From positions 736,012-800,011 of the forward strand of contig LNKV01000010.1 of assembly GCA_001465935.1 (NCBI GenBank): a stretch of 64,000 nucleotides of DNA, read 5' to 3'. Shown here piece after piece: positions 1 through 12,882 of the stretch (positions are counted from its first letter, which is position 1; the number at the start of each line of letters is the position of its first letter). A model generated the notes under the pieces. That model had not been told where the DNA came from. It did no database searches and was given only the letters and a program-made list of their open reading frames with translations. Source of the stretch: Clarireedia homoeocarpa. Its lineage: Eukaryota > Ascomycota > Leotiomycetes > Helotiales > Rutstroemiaceae. The position numbers and the translations under genes were made by a program.

Positions 1-3000
1 GGAGCGGTTGTTGTATGGTGGATGTGGTTGAGTTTGAAGTTTTAATAACGCAAGGCTACCTGCCAATCGCCAATGTTTGTGATTCGCTTTAGCTTAGAGA
101 TGCAGAAATGCAACTATGTTCTGCAGTAGGTCTTGAATGAAATACAGGATTGGACAATCTCAGATATGGGACTACAAATGAAAAGACAGAAAAGCGAGCG
201 AATATATGTATGGCTGCCTGCCTTATCCAGAATTCACGTGTACTCCGAACATCGTTGAAGTGAATAAATGAGAGGGAGCCTCGTGAGACATCATGTGGCC
301 AGAAGAACCAACATCACTACACCCCAACGAGGCTATGAAACTATTCATTCAAACGGAGACAACGTTTCTGCCATCTGTTTTCCGCCGCGTTCCGTATAGC
401 AAATCTCAAAATGATGAAAAGCCTCCTTATCTCAGATATCATCTCTTCAGCAAACAGCCCCACGAGCGGGAAATCTCATACGCCACATGTTCACGGCGAG
501 GAAAATCGTGAACAATATGACCAAGGGTTTCACTTGCCTGATCTTGCCTATTCAAGCCCCACTCTTTCGAATTATGCATATATCCGCTGTGCCTTAGGAG
601 ATAACCGGAAGGAAGACCCTTCAGCTGTCCATGGGTTGGTTGGTTCTCAGGCTTGGAGAAGGTGAGGAACCCTTCCCTTTGACTGCGGGAGCTAATGCCT
701 CATGCCATCCAATCAAATGTGCTGCACGAGAGGGATTGAAACCCAAGGAGTTTCTGTTTGTTCGCAATGTCATCTGTCATAATCGAATGACCAAATCTCC
801 AACTCCCATCATTTGGGGGCCGCACAGCACTGCCACGATATAACCCAATATTCTGCTATCACCTCATGTCTCAATTCTCCTGCTGTCCGTGTCTTGAGAG
901 TCTCATTACACACGGCTGACGTCAGACTCGGAGTTTGCAAGTTGTGTAATGTCGCTCCCGTATCGAGGAGAAAAGAGAAGTGCTTGTAGCGTAGCAGGAA
1001 GTTTTATCGAAGAGGACACATCGGGTCGGTGTGGCTTGTGGCTTGAGGCTTGAGGCTTGAGGCCGTGAGAATGCGGCGAAGCCAGTTCACTGTCCGGTGG
1101 CTTTACTCGGATTTCGGGAGTAGTGCAAGCAAGCAGTTGTGATGAATGAAGAAATTTTGGTAAGGCAGACTGGTGCAGCAGGCTTCGGAATAGGCTAGAG
1201 ATTGCTCTAGCAAATGGCCCAATTCTAGACTTGCTCTTTGGTTGAATATCCTCTTACACATGTCTGTAAGCATAAAACAAGAAACAGCAGATGTCAGGTC
1301 ATTGCTACGGCAGTTTTTTTTTCTCCCCCAATATGATAGCTACATATCAAAGAGAAAACAATGCTGGTTGTTGACGCGAAAACAAACCAGGGAAACGCCG
1401 GCGAGACTAGGGCAAGAAGCTAACCCGCTCCTCGTGTAAACTAAAATCACCCAAACCCCACGAGCTAGAAATTCGAATACAGGCGAAGTCACGCATTTAG
1501 CATATTTGTCCTCCTTGTTGAATGAATTCAATAAGCTTAAAATATTTAGTTAAAGATATGCAACAATTACCCTGATTCTCATCAGCTGATAATGAGCCAA
1601 TCAATCCCAACTAGATGCGAGATAGCTCGTGATATCAGGTGACATTCATCTGATATAGCCGACGATCCAACTATTCGCAGTAATTGACTGACTGATTGAT
1701 TGTCCATAGAAATCGACAAGTTCCAAATTTCCTACGGACACGATGCAGACATGCAACAAAATTCGAAGATTCGATATCAAGAGACGATTAACCAATCATA
1801 ATTGATATCAACCAACAACCTACATGCACAGTCTTACCAATCATATCTCAAGTTGATTTGAATTCAGCGGGCGCCTGATAGACGTATTGAAAGCGTCCTG
1901 CAAGCTGGAGTTCAGAAAGCATCTGGCGCGTTGAAGTTCGAAATTAGTCGTAACTCTCGGAGCATCTCCTGCTTGTGCTCTTTATGACAATGACGACAGT
2001 ATTTACAAGCGAATCACAAGTATTTATCAAGCAAAAGATATCCCAAATGGCCGAGCAATGCTGGACCTATCTATCAAGAGCAGGTTCGAGTCACATGTGT
2101 GTTGAGCGTCCCTACTTTCCAGTGATCATCTCGTCCACCAACACCGTGAGCGTCTGTCGGTTGAGCGATCATCTGCGCAGCGGTTCAGACGTGCTCAAAA
2201 TTCAGATATGCAACAAATGAATTCGTCTAGTCATGTGATATCACATGTTGTTGCATGCTATGCAACGTTAGACAGTCTGGACATTTTCAACCTTGGATGC
2301 TTGGAGATGCCACACGAGACTGCGTTGCATATCTAATATGCTGAAGGAAATCCCGCAAACGACTGGATATTTAACACATCGGAAGAGATGGAGATATTCT
2401 ATTGAAAGGATCGTGGTGGCTTCTCCAGATGCTGTGCCCAGCATAAATATCTCACTCATTCCACATCCGAACTCTCTGCTTCCCAACTAGTATTCCTCCA
2501 ACACCACACACACATAAAGCCACAAGCCTTGGGCACAACAACGTCTCATTATCTAACTGCAAAAGATGATCTCCGATGCAAAGTCGATTACTGTTCGCAG
2601 TTCATACGGCTGCGCCCGCCTTTCATGTGTGCGCATCTTACTTGCATGAGTTATGAACCAGACTGAGCTAGCGGCAGTTGCAACATTAGCCGCTGCAGAT
2701 AAAGCCAGTGGAGGGGGAATGCGGAAAGTCGGTGAGATGTAGTTGGTGTAACGGTGGAAGTGGCTTGGATGAGGGGTGAATGAATGATGCTGCTATAGCT
2801 CTGAGGTGTGCACGTGTTCCAATGGAGAACTTAGATTGATGACTGCGGTCTGGTGTGGATACTTTTCTCCTTGGGTTAGTCGAGTGACGAGTCGGGTATG
2901 CTGATCCGGATATGCCGCTGATACTGATATCGAATGAGAAATCTTGGCCTTGTTGGAGAAGGCTGGATTGGGGTCGTAAGAGGAAGACGGAGAGTACACC

Positions 3001-3420
3001 AGTGCCGATGGACTGCCGAGATTCAGTACAAGATTTCCTGAATAGCCTCGAGTCAAGCCAGTGTCAATGAACACTAAGACCAGGTGGAAGTTCGAAACAC
3101 ACAGGATAAATCAACACTTGAGTTAACACAATCGGCGTTAGTCTGGTAATGATTTTACATTTTGACTATTCACGATGCTATACACCCCATCCATCATCAC
3201 CACCCTACAAGAAAGTAAGTATATACATAATCCATCCCGCTATAGGCCAATCAGTCACCACATCAATCAAGGGATCGAGAATGACGACTTCATCCATTAC
3301 GGTCTCCAAATGTCTCGCTCGAATCACTGTAGTCCACACAATTAGCACTAATACTATACAAAGAGACGCCACTTCGGTGCGCCGTGTTTTATCGCTAAAA
3401 TCAAAAAGTCTGTGCGCTAT
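1..3420. other. Intergenic / no supported gene
   Basis: This 3.4 kb stretch holds only short open frames (at most about 90 codons) on either strand. None has a recognisable domain, a convincing start context or a splice pattern that joins neighbours. A short direct repeat of a GGCTTGA unit lies near 1033-1062. A stretch with A-box-like and B-box-like words near 2048-2093 does not fold as a tRNA. The right end is the 3' flank of the GH12 gene. Confidence 0.5.
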
Positions 3421-4686
3421 TTACTCATAGCAGACATCATCATCGTCGTCTTCTGGGGCAGCAGTAGAAGAAGGAGCTGCAACGGATGAAATGACAGATG
3501 ATGCAGAGTGTGCTGGCTTAGTGTATTGTGCTGAAGATGGGGCAGAGACAACGGTAGATGAGACTGATGGAGCAACTGCTGCCTTGGTGGAGGTGGTTGT
3601 AGGAACAGGAGCGGTGTACGCGGAGCTTGTGGCAGTGGAAACTACTGCGGTGGAGCTGCTAGATGGGGCGATGAATGTGCTTGTTGAGGTGGTCTTGAGG
3701 GTGGAGGATGGGATGGTAATGGAGGTGGATACTGCAGATGAGATGACGGTGGATGATGGGGCGGTGGTGGAGGTCGAGGATGCGACGCTGCTAACAACTG
3801 CGGTGCTACTGGTGGAGGTGGAACTTCCCTGTGAGATTGATACGCTGTAGGCGGAGACGCTGAAGACGGCATTGGATCCTGGGGAAATGTTAGCTTTCTC
3901 TGCGCTTAGAGCTCAGGTTGCAAGATACAACGTACCAGTGAATGGCTCAGTTCCGGCCTCGAGAGTATTAAGGTATTGGCTGCGGGAGAATCCCTGGTTG
4001 TCGATTAGGTAGGTGAAGAAGTCCATGAGATCACCATCGAAAGAGGTAACCTCGTTAACAGCGACGAAAGAGTAGACAGTGGTGGCTCCATTTGGTCCAG
4101 AGTACAACTTGAAGGAAGACCCAGCAATGGTAGCAGTGGCAACCGGAGATCCAGTAGAGGAGATAGGTCCAGCACCTCCAATAGCAGCTAACCAAATCAT
4201 GATCTCGAACTCGTTAGCTCCGCCGGATGTGGATGCGGTGAACAAATCCCAGGAAACATCGGCGACGATATTGCTTCCGGTGTAGCTACATCCTTATTAG
4301 CTGCAATTTCTCGCATAATATTCAACGACTTCTCACCTCCACTTCCAAATACCAGGAATGGCAGAGATGTGCGAGATCTGAACTCCCGTCTTGGTAAGCG
4401 CAACATTGGCATATGACTTAACGTCGCTAGATCCACCAGTCCAGCTCCACGATGTAGACCAGGAGACAGTCTCGCCGCTCAAAGAATTGACAGTTGAGCA
4501 TTGCGATCCCGAATTAGCACTATCTTTACCCCAGAGATCTTGATAGATGGTATAGGATCCCGTAACTACGGAGTCCCATTGACCGCAGACTTGAGTTGAT
4601 CTCGCTTTGACAGTCTTGGATACAGCTGGTGCGGCGATGGCGGCACCGGAGAAGAGAAGAGGAAGTGCGATCTGCGTAAACTTCAT
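3421..4686 (-). CDS. Secreted GH12 endoglucanase/xyloglucanase with Ser/Thr-rich tail
   Basis: Model: exons 4686-4337, 4285-3936 and 3878-3421, giving 385 aa; introns of 51 and 57 bp have GT-AG ends. The protein starts with a signal peptide (MKFTQIALPLLFSGAAIAAP) and then carries a complete glycoside hydrolase family 12 fold. It begins at CGQWD, and the nucleophile motif is EFEIMIWLA. The acid/base glutamate sits in AGTEPFTG, and the domain closes with the usual SNAVFSVSAYSV segment. GH12 enzymes cut internal beta-1,4 linkages in cellulose or xyloglucan outside the cell. About 125 residues rich in Ser, Thr and Ala follow, as in an O-glycosylated linker, but instead of a CBM the protein ends in an acidic PEDDDDVCYE. 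There is no C-terminal hydrophobic segment, so a GPI anchor is not supported. The family call is strong; the substrate is not decided. Confidence 0.93.
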
Positions 4687-7600
4687 TTTGATAGTTTGTC
4701 TCCTGTTAAAAGAACGTGGGTGGTTTTTGGAAAGGAATGAATGGATGGAACTGTACAGTTACGAAAATTCAAGAAAAAAGAACGATTGGAAATTGTGTAG
4801 AAGAAGTCTTGGAAGGAAAGAAATCACGCCCTTTGTACTTTTGTTCGGACGTGTATGAAAGCGCCGTCTAATAAGCGCATAGTCGATCGCAGTCCAGATT
4901 TGGCGTTAGACCTTATGAAATAGATGAAAATTATATTAGTTAAGATGAGATGAGGGATGCAGACGGATCCCTCGATAAGCGAGGAGAAAACCGTTTTGTT
5001 TCATTCGGCAAGCTGGCGATGGGGCATGTTCAGGGGCTGCGTTTTGGAGTTTCATAAATAGATGGAGACCAATGAGGGAAGTGGACGGGAGCACTCATTC
5101 CTGGTTAGATCATATCATGTAAACAAGACGGGTCGGATAGCTGCACTATCCATCTCTTGCCGGCGTGGCATCGAGATATCGTGCAGATTCTGTGTTGCAA
5201 AGGGTTGTCTATTCAAGCTTTCCCCTTTCACTTGGCGCAGCACCACTGCGGAATCACTGCCACCAAGAGCCGTCAAAAAGAGCTCGATGCTGCCGGTACT
5301 TGTCTAACCCAAGAAATTCGATGCGGGGAAAGGAGTAAATATAGAATCGAATGTTCGTTATGCTCCGAGAAAAAAAACATACGGAAGTAATATCCGAAAT
5401 CGATGGTCTCGTAAGACCTCAAACTTGGCTGCTCCACAACTTAATATGCTTGGACGGGCGTCCACATCCTGTATGTTCCAGCGATGACGAAATTTACTGT
5501 TTATATATAAAACTTCTTTGACAACTAAATCAGTTACTGGGGAAGAACAAGTGTTGTAGGGTGAACGAATGTTGTCGTGGATTTTCGGAGTTGAGGCCAG
5601 TGGTCAGTTGTATATGTCGGTATCGGGGTGAGTGTGATGGGATCCCTAAGAACCAACATTAAGAACCTAGAAGATGACGAATACAATATTGACGCGCGGG
5701 ACGGTTGAGCAGATGAAGTGTTTCCTTCATTCTCCGGGTTCACGGAGAATGCTCATTGTGTGTGTCTCATGATCCTACTCGAGATGAAATCGCAGGCTGA
5801 GGAATATGTTGAAGGAGTCACAAATGATCGAATGATGAAAAAGTCTTCTGGATAAAGTGCTTGAGGAGAGCCCTACATAACTCTGCTCCTCCCAGTGCTT
5901 TCTTAGACTCCTATCATTTCGCAATTCATAGTCCGTCAATATTCTCATTGCCCAATATCTTTTAGCAAATTCCCATCGCGTACATACATACATTGTTGCG
6001 TATCCCAAGACCCCAATGCTCCGTTTCCCATTCAGAGTCAAGGCAGGCTCATCTCCGCATATAACGAGCCAGGTAGCCGTCTTCATAATCACTATTCGAG
6101 GAACTAGGGATTTCTCTCAATTTCTCCCCTAACCACAGCCCTGACGAATTTGGCAACAGGCCCCTGGTGAGCTCGTTCCCGCCACTCACACTCTGTTTAC
6201 GAGTCCCATTGACGTCCCTCAATCCCAATCTTTTTCCTCAACATGAATTTGTTCTCAATTAATGGATGAATATGTCACATATTCATAAATCACTGTAGCG
6301 GTGTAGAAGACTTGTAGCATGTGCAACGAGCCCTGAAGGGTCTGTATATGACCACATGCAAGCTCAACCCATGCATGATTAGCGGGCAGAGGCGGAAAAG
6401 AACGAGACATCATGCCAAAGATTTTGATGGCAGCACGATCCAGAACGGGATTCGTATTCCAGAAGCACAGGCGCTCAGGCCTCGAACGAATATAAAGAAA
6501 GACAAGATATTCTCCGGCCGAATAGCTAAACTATCTATGCAGAACGACTAGCTTGGTCTTTGCTTCACATAAACTCGTTGTAATTCTTGAACAGCAAAGT
6601 ATAGAAGATCGAGAATGTCATTTATGTATGCGAGAAATATGTTGTGTCTTTACCGCATAAGAGGAGAACTGGGTAGTATAGAAATTGTTAAACATTTCCT
6701 CCTAGAATCGTTAAGTCAAAGATCCTCTACAATTACTGGCACACCACGCAGAGCAATCCCGGCGACGAAAGGTTAAAAAGATCAACTCACCTGGTTGCCA
6801 AGAGTTCATAAACGTTGTCACAATGCACACTACTGCTGGCATCACTGGCTGCTTCTGGTGATAAAAACGTGTAATTGATTGTAGGATATTTTGTTCAGCG
6901 GATTCATGTACAAAGGTTTTTTGAGTTCGCATATATGAATCAACTAAACCAACTGGGAGTTGCTAGAGAAAGAAAGATGTGGAGGAAGACCATCCAGTCT
7001 CGCACACGCAACTTGCGCAAGCAGGGTATCGTATCTAGATCTTGAACCCCCGAGGAAACTCTCATAAGGCCCGTTCTTGCTCGCTGGCTGATTGGTGTGG
7101 AGTTCAAAGTTGATAATACTTTGCATGTCCGGTGAGTCTCCCAGTCCCGAATATCCAAGTCCAATGCTTCTTCAAAAGGTCGATCAAGCAAGTGAGAGAT
7201 GATGACAGCTCTGAGGAAAGAAATGGGCGACCATCCTACTGTAGTGCTGAGTTCTTGTGTCTCCCAGCTGCGCATCGACGCCATGTTCTTAATGAGATGG
7301 ATAATTTTTTCCTTCACATGAACTTTCTAGGTTGAGAAATAGAGGTGTAGTGTCGAAGGTTATAACTAATATTCCCACTCTCCGCAAGTCCATCACTATC
7401 AATCTCACTCAAGACAACCAATACATATTTGCAACCATCCAATTCCTTCACTCAAATACAATACTGCCATTCAACTATCCCCTGGCAGCACACTGGTACC
7501 CATACAATACAACCTAGACTCACAGCAAGAACAAATTCCCGCATTCAGAGGTCACATCAAGTTATTTCTCGTTTGTGATGAGATTCAATTCAATTCCATG

Positions 7601-7778
7601 TAACTTTAATTGATCCCCCAAAACTGTCATCCATCAAACCGAGTCCCGGCTGGCTTAATAAAAAAAATAAAGTGATTCCATTGTACAATTCATAACGGCA
7701 TCATCCCGTCGATCCATTTCATTGATTCATGATACATTTACTCCTCCGCTGACACCTTACCCCTCAGTTTTCACCCAC
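4687..7778. other. Intergenic / no supported gene
   Basis: The left end is the promoter of the minus-strand GH12 gene and the right end is the 3' flank of the aldehyde dehydrogenase. Open frames on the minus strand at 5775-6092 and 6940-7317 were examined. Neither shows a known domain. A second frame at 6944-7170 reads like a protein C-terminus but could not be joined to an upstream exon with confidence. I see nothing else here. Confidence 0.45.
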
Positions 7779-9494
7779 TTAACCGAAGATAGCATCTCCC
7801 AACCTAATTCTTACACTCTTGGTTTGAGTGTAGTTCGCCAACGCAGCCTCACCCAACTCTCGTCCAATACCCGACTCCTTGTACCCACCGAATGGAACTT
7901 GGTGGTGCAAGAGATTATAGCAGTTGACCCAAACGGTACCTGCCTTCAACGCATTGGATACGCGGAGAGCGGTGTTGAGGTTTGAGGTGTGGACAGCTGA
8001 TGCAAGACCGTATGTTGTGCTGTTTGCGATCTTGATGATTTCTTCCTCGGTCTTGAACTTGGCGATAGAGCAGACGGGACCGAAAATTTCTTCTTGCATA
8101 ATCTTCATATCCTCGGTAACGTTGGAGAAGATGGTTGGTTGGATGAAGTAACCCTTGTCACCGTGACGCTCACCACCAGTCTCAATCTTAGCACCGGACT
8201 TCTTACCCTCATCAATGTAACCCATGATACGGTCGTATTGAAGTTGGGAGACCTGAGGACCTTGGAAGGTTTCGGCATTGAATGGGTCACCGACCTTGTT
8301 GGCAGCGGCACGGGCCTTGAATCGCTCGACGAATTTGTCGTAGATACCGTCTTGCACGTAAATTCTTGAACCGGCACAGCAGGTCTGTCCGTGGTTGAAG
8401 AAGATACCGAAGTTGACCCAGGAGATGGCATTCTCGATATCGGCGTCGTTGAAGACGATGTTTGGTGATTTGCCTCCGAGTTCGAGAGTAACCTTCTTCA
8501 AGTTGGATCCGGCAGCAGCCTTCATGATTTGACGACCAACAACAGTGGAACCAGTGAAAGCGATCTTGTCGACATCCATGTGGGATGAAAGAGCAGCACC
8601 GGCAATCTTTCCGAAACCAGAAATGATGTTAATAACTCCTGGTGGGAATCCAGCCTCCTTGACCAAGTTGGCGGCAACGAGTGCGGAAAGTGGTGTTTGC
8701 TCAGCAGTCTTAAGAACAACAGTGTTACCAGTTGCAACTGCAGGACCGATCTTCCATGCCCACATGAGTAATGGGAAGTTCCATGGGATAATTTGACCAC
8801 AGACACCAATCTAGAGCTGTCAGTTTTCTTAGTCCAACTAGTATGAAGTAATGAAACATACCGGCTCAGCTCTTGTGTATGAGAACATATCTGGATCAGT
8901 ATCTATAACCTTGCCCTCAATCTTATCCGCCCAACCACCGTAGTATCTCAAGCATCCTGCAACCATGCCAACATCACCCTTTGCCATCGAGATAGCCTTT
9001 CCGTTGTCTAATGATTCGACTGAGGCCAAGAGATCTAAGTTCTTCTCGACCAAATCTGCCAACTTGACTAACAGTTTGCCACGGGTCTCTGGTGTGGTCT
9101 GTTTCCATGTTCCTTCGAAGGCTTTTCGTGCGGCTTGGACGGCGATATCGACATCCTTCTCGGTGGCTTCGTGGACAGAGCAAATGACTTCTTCGTTGGT
9201 GGGGTTGATGACTTCGAAGGTCTTACCGTCGACACCTTTCACCCATTCGTTGTTGATGAACCTGCGTTAGCATTATCGATTAGCTGGGAGTCTCGTCGGC
9301 GATGGTGATGGCGGAGATGGGGAGATGGGGAGATGGGGAGATGGGGAGATGGAGAGATGGAGAGATGGGGGAGATGGGCATGGAATGCGGGGAGATTATG
9401 TGTGAAGTGGGGTTGCGGAAGGGAGTTTGGCTTACAATCCGGTAGGTTGAGTGTACTCTCCACTCGTTGGAGTCTTGAGCTGAACTGAGGTCAT
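7779..9494 (-). CDS. NAD(P)-dependent aldehyde dehydrogenase (ALDH, AldA-like)
   Basis: Exons 9494-9436, 9261-8862 and 8810-7779 give 496 aa, the usual length of fungal AldA-type enzymes. The protein oxidises aldehydes such as acetaldehyde to the acid with NAD(P)+. Seen in the sequence: the substrate/cofactor segment IIPWNFPLLMWAWKIGPA, the glycine motif FTGSTVVGRQI, the general base in LELGGKSPN, the catalytic cysteine in FFNHGQTCCAGSR and the EEIFGPV motif near the C-terminus. Exon 1 codes for only 19 full codons. The start is the only ATG in frame before that exon and matches the family's short N-terminus. Intron 1 (9262-9435, 174 bp) is long for this window because it carries a GAGATGGG tandem repeat. 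No targeting peptide is evident, so a cytosolic site is likely. The family is certain; which aldehyde it uses is not. Confidence 0.96.
9304..9380. repeat. GAGATGGG-type tandem repeat inside ALDH intron 1
   Basis: About nine imperfect copies of an 8-bp GAGATGGG unit (variants GAGATGGA and one with an added G) lie within the first intron of the aldehyde dehydrogenase gene. They account for the intron's unusual 174 bp length. Donor, branch-point-like GCTAAC and acceptor are all outside the repeat, so splicing should be unaffected. Confidence 0.9.
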
Positions 9495-10446
9495 GATGAG
9501 GATTTGATTTATCTGTGATTTGAATTGGATAGTAAATGTGTGTGATAGAGCGTTTGTTAATGGAATAAAGAGGTTGAGGAGGGAGAAGTGCGAAGTTGAG
9601 AAATGGTACAATAAAGAAAAGAAGGACTGAAGGGCGGGGTAATTGACGGCTTAAGTAGTAGCAGATGGAGAGATGGCAACTCAGCAACGAGCTAATGTTT
9701 GCCTCCCTCCATCAGCCCCTCACGCCCCTCCCGCCCCTCCTACCAAGTACTTAGTATGTTTCCCGACTTGTACCGAAGTACATACAAAGTAGTATGTGAA
9801 AATGTGAAATGTCAAATGTGAAAATGTATAGTAATACAAATCAATATCTCGGCAATTCCACGCGTTCCCTCACTCCACCCCCCCATCAGCTTATCATGTT
9901 TTTGCTACGGGACCAGGTTATTTGGTGAGACCGGCGACTACATGGATGGATGGATGGTTTGGGGGTAAGACAAGGAAGGTATCTTTCGGTCTGCGGTCTG
10001 CGGTCTGTATGTCTGTACTGGGAGGTGCAGTACAAGATTAAGCTACAGTGCAGATGTACTTGCAGATTCCGGTAATTCGATTCATGCCTGTCTGGGTAGC
10101 AAAATACGAATCCACATCTGTACCCAGGGAGGTGGGTTATGTCACCGTTGATATCCGCCGTCAACCCAATACCAAATACGTGTTCACAAGATGCGCCGAG
10201 ATCTCTGTCTTTATCTCCGAACAACATGTTGGATGTTTTTGTCCTGTCTTAGTCGTCCGTACTTGGCACCCAGATATCCACTGTGGGGAGTCTTGTGGCA
10301 AAATGTCTCTCATGCAAAATGTCCCTCAATGCCCCTCCAAGTCCCTACAAGTCCCTACATCCCAAGTACTTAGTATTACTGTAAGAGTTCCCGCCCCGGA
10401 ATGATCGACCATTAAAGTAAGGCTCGAAGGTTCTGGTGGGTTGAGT

Positions 10447-10478
10447 GGAGTGCAGTGCAGTGCAGTGCAGTGCAGTGG
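10447..10478. repeat. GTGCA pentanucleotide tandem repeat
   Basis: Five consecutive GTGCA units are flanked by the variant GTGGA on both sides. This is a simple microsatellite in intergenic DNA with no associated gene. Confidence 0.9.
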
Positions 10479-10560
10479 AGTGTTGGAGCTACAAGTACAG
10501 TACTGGTTTTGTCTGGCGAAATAAAGGGAGCGAGCCGAGTAAGAGAATTCGTTGGGTCAT

Positions 10561-10622
10561 TCATGCCTCATGCCTCAATGCCTCAATGCCTCATGCTTCA
10601 TGCCTCATGCCACATGCTACAT
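10561..10622. repeat. Imperfect ATGCCTC repeat array
   Basis: About eight degenerate copies of a 7-8 bp unit (ATGCCTC, with AATGCCTC, ATGCTTC and ATGCCAC variants) lie in tandem in intergenic DNA. Confidence 0.8.
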
Positions 10623-12882
10623 GTCACTACTGTGTCTTCTCGGCTGCTCATCTGCTCATGTAGCTCAACTACTTTGCACTGCAGTCACCATACCCTAGTA
10701 GTCTAGTAGTTCCGTATGCCCTCAATTAAGTGGATCGCGAGCTGTCGTGTCCGGGGGTCGACTTACCCCTTTCGTTGCGACTAGCTATCTTAGTCCGACT
10801 TGGCTGCATTTACCCCTCACCTCAAAGAAAGCTCGAGGCTACAGTCCTGAACTTGCATCCTTCCCTGCATCCTTTCCCCGGTTGCTCCCGCCCCTTTCGT
10901 TGGTGAGAAAGTCGACTTCGTACAGGACAGCTACACAGTACACAGTACAGCAGCGAATTGCTTATCTCCCAACGTGCATATCACTACTGTATCATCATCG
11001 TACAGTACAGCCGAAAAAAATGCACACACATGGCTGTTGGGCTAGAAAATTCTAAAATCTTCTATCATGTCGTCGTCGTTGTTTTCTGTTCTCACTCTGT
11101 CGTTTTCCCCTTGTATGAAGCACTCCTCCTTCTGCTCGGTGTAGTGCAGGCACGACTCGAGTCAATGCTCGGCATGAGCTGTAACGAGGGGTCCTGCTCC
11201 GCATTTTCGTCTCATCACCCTGCGACACAACAGAAATATCTATCGCCGATAGCAGGGATGCTGATTCGGTGATAAGGAGAGCACGCCACCTCTTTTCGGC
11301 CATTACTGTACTTGTACGAAGTAGGTTATTACGCTACCGCTATCACACAATATTCAAGCGCGAGTCGTACGAAGTAGCTTCACACCAAGTCAATTTCTTA
11401 GAGGCTGTTGAAATCCCCACTCGCCCTTCTTGAATCGATTTACATACTATAGTATTAAGATATCCCCGCAGATAGTCGGTTCCCTGAAAGTTACAAGTTC
11501 GGCGAAAAGAGTATCCTAACGACGACTGGCCTTACGCCCTCCTATCTCGTTTCACTGTCTAGACTTCTCCATGCAATGCTGTACATCTCCATATCGCCGA
11601 TGAGCAAATACACAATGACATCAGTGATTCCGTTCATGATTAGTATTGAGAGTAGCTCGTCCTATATACGCCTTTGTAAGCCCTGGGGGGTTACCCGTTT
11701 CTCCAGGTTTTTGCTCGGGATACTAGAATAGTCAAAACAGACCACCGAGATGCGGGAATATTGCGTTCGGTGATAATTGTATTCTGTTTTAATGCTTATA
11801 AAATCATAAGGCAGTGCCAGTTCGTTGTTCCAGACGCGGAAAGGGAGAAGAAGATCAGTCAATATTTCAAGCCATGCCTCGATAATTGTGTATCATTGTG
11901 TATCGACGTACGAGTATGTATCGATCGATGTACGAGTATGCATCGATGTCTGCAGCATTGCCGTAAGTTGGGCTTAGCATGATGAGGCGCACGTGACGGT
12001 AGAGGTAGTAGCTATGATTGATACATCTTGAGTGCTATCTCCCCTGAAGTCCAGACCAATCGGTGTGGTAGATGGTCCCACGTCGTTCGATATATCAAAG
12101 GCGCAAACGCAAGTTGGATGTGTACAGGAGAGACAATTGAAGAGTTGAGGAACAACTCTTGGGTTCGGGGTGACTGGACTTTCGCCGGTAGAACCTGTAT
12201 GGAGTTGAGGTGAAGAAATAGTTCTACTCGAGACTCGATTGACTGACTGTTGGATGTCGGCTTCATTGTTCATACCGTCATGGCCCCCGAAACTTCCAGG
12301 CTGCGTTTTGAATGGCTCTGCTCTTCATTGCTTCCCCTCGTTCTCCTTTGCCCTTTGATGCCTTTGTTACACGATTGTGATGGCTATCGGACCCGAGTCA
12401 TACCTTTAAACCGACCGAGAGAGGTTTCCCCAGTCAATGATGGACGTCTTCCGCCCGCCTGCACCTTCTGCTTTCATATATAGATGACCATTACTTCGTA
12501 CTGCTGCCCAAATTGAAAATCAGCGCGAAGAAACCAGGAAGGCACTTCCACGAATATCTTCAAAACTCCATTCCTAGCTTGCGATGCGATACGTAGAGTT
12601 TGTTTCTTATATCGTCGTTTTACTCTTCCATCGGTGTTGAATCCGTCAAATAATTTTGAAATATTTTCTAGAATCCTTCTCGGCTGCTTGTTCTGTGTAT
12701 CAATTGCCATAGGGTCGGGGCTTTTGATTGAGGTTCGAAAATCAGGGCTAAATTTATGACTAAGCACGAAATTTCATGATGGCGGGACCGGTTGAAGAAA
12801 GTCTCTGCGTAGCGCCCACTACGTTTGCTACAGATGTCCCGCAATCGCAGAAAGTTCACTCCCAGTTCGTGCGACTTCAACC

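Larger units (their letters stand above)
9495..12882. other. Long divergent intergenic region with short tandem repeats
   Basis: This 3.4 kb region separates the minus-strand ALDH gene from the plus-strand telomere protein gene. It has several C-rich runs near 9720-9740 and 9875-9885 (possible carbon-catabolite-type sites, not tested). It also has a GTGCA tandem near 10447-10478 and a run of ATGCCTC-like units at 10561-10621. Small open frames exist on both strands, but none has a domain, a splice pattern or family resemblance that I recognise. A long promoter or an undetected non-coding RNA would both fit. Confidence 0.45.

Noticed and set aside
2041..2105. tRNA-like words TGGCCGAG and GGTTCGAGTC 34 bp apart
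   Set aside because: No acceptor stem, and the T-arm does not pair; it cannot fold as a tRNA.
3491..3850. Plus-strand 119-codon frame rich in Val, Glu and Asp
   Set aside because: Antisense of the Ser/Thr-rich tail of the GH12 gene; composition follows from that repeat-like coding.
5775..6092. Minus-strand 105-codon frame
   Set aside because: No domain, no start context and no neighbouring exons.
6940..7317. Minus-strand 125-codon frame, and an overlapping frame ending LPPHLSFSSNSQLV
   Set aside because: No known domain, and no splice pair that joins the two frames to a good start; could be a gene end but not supportable.
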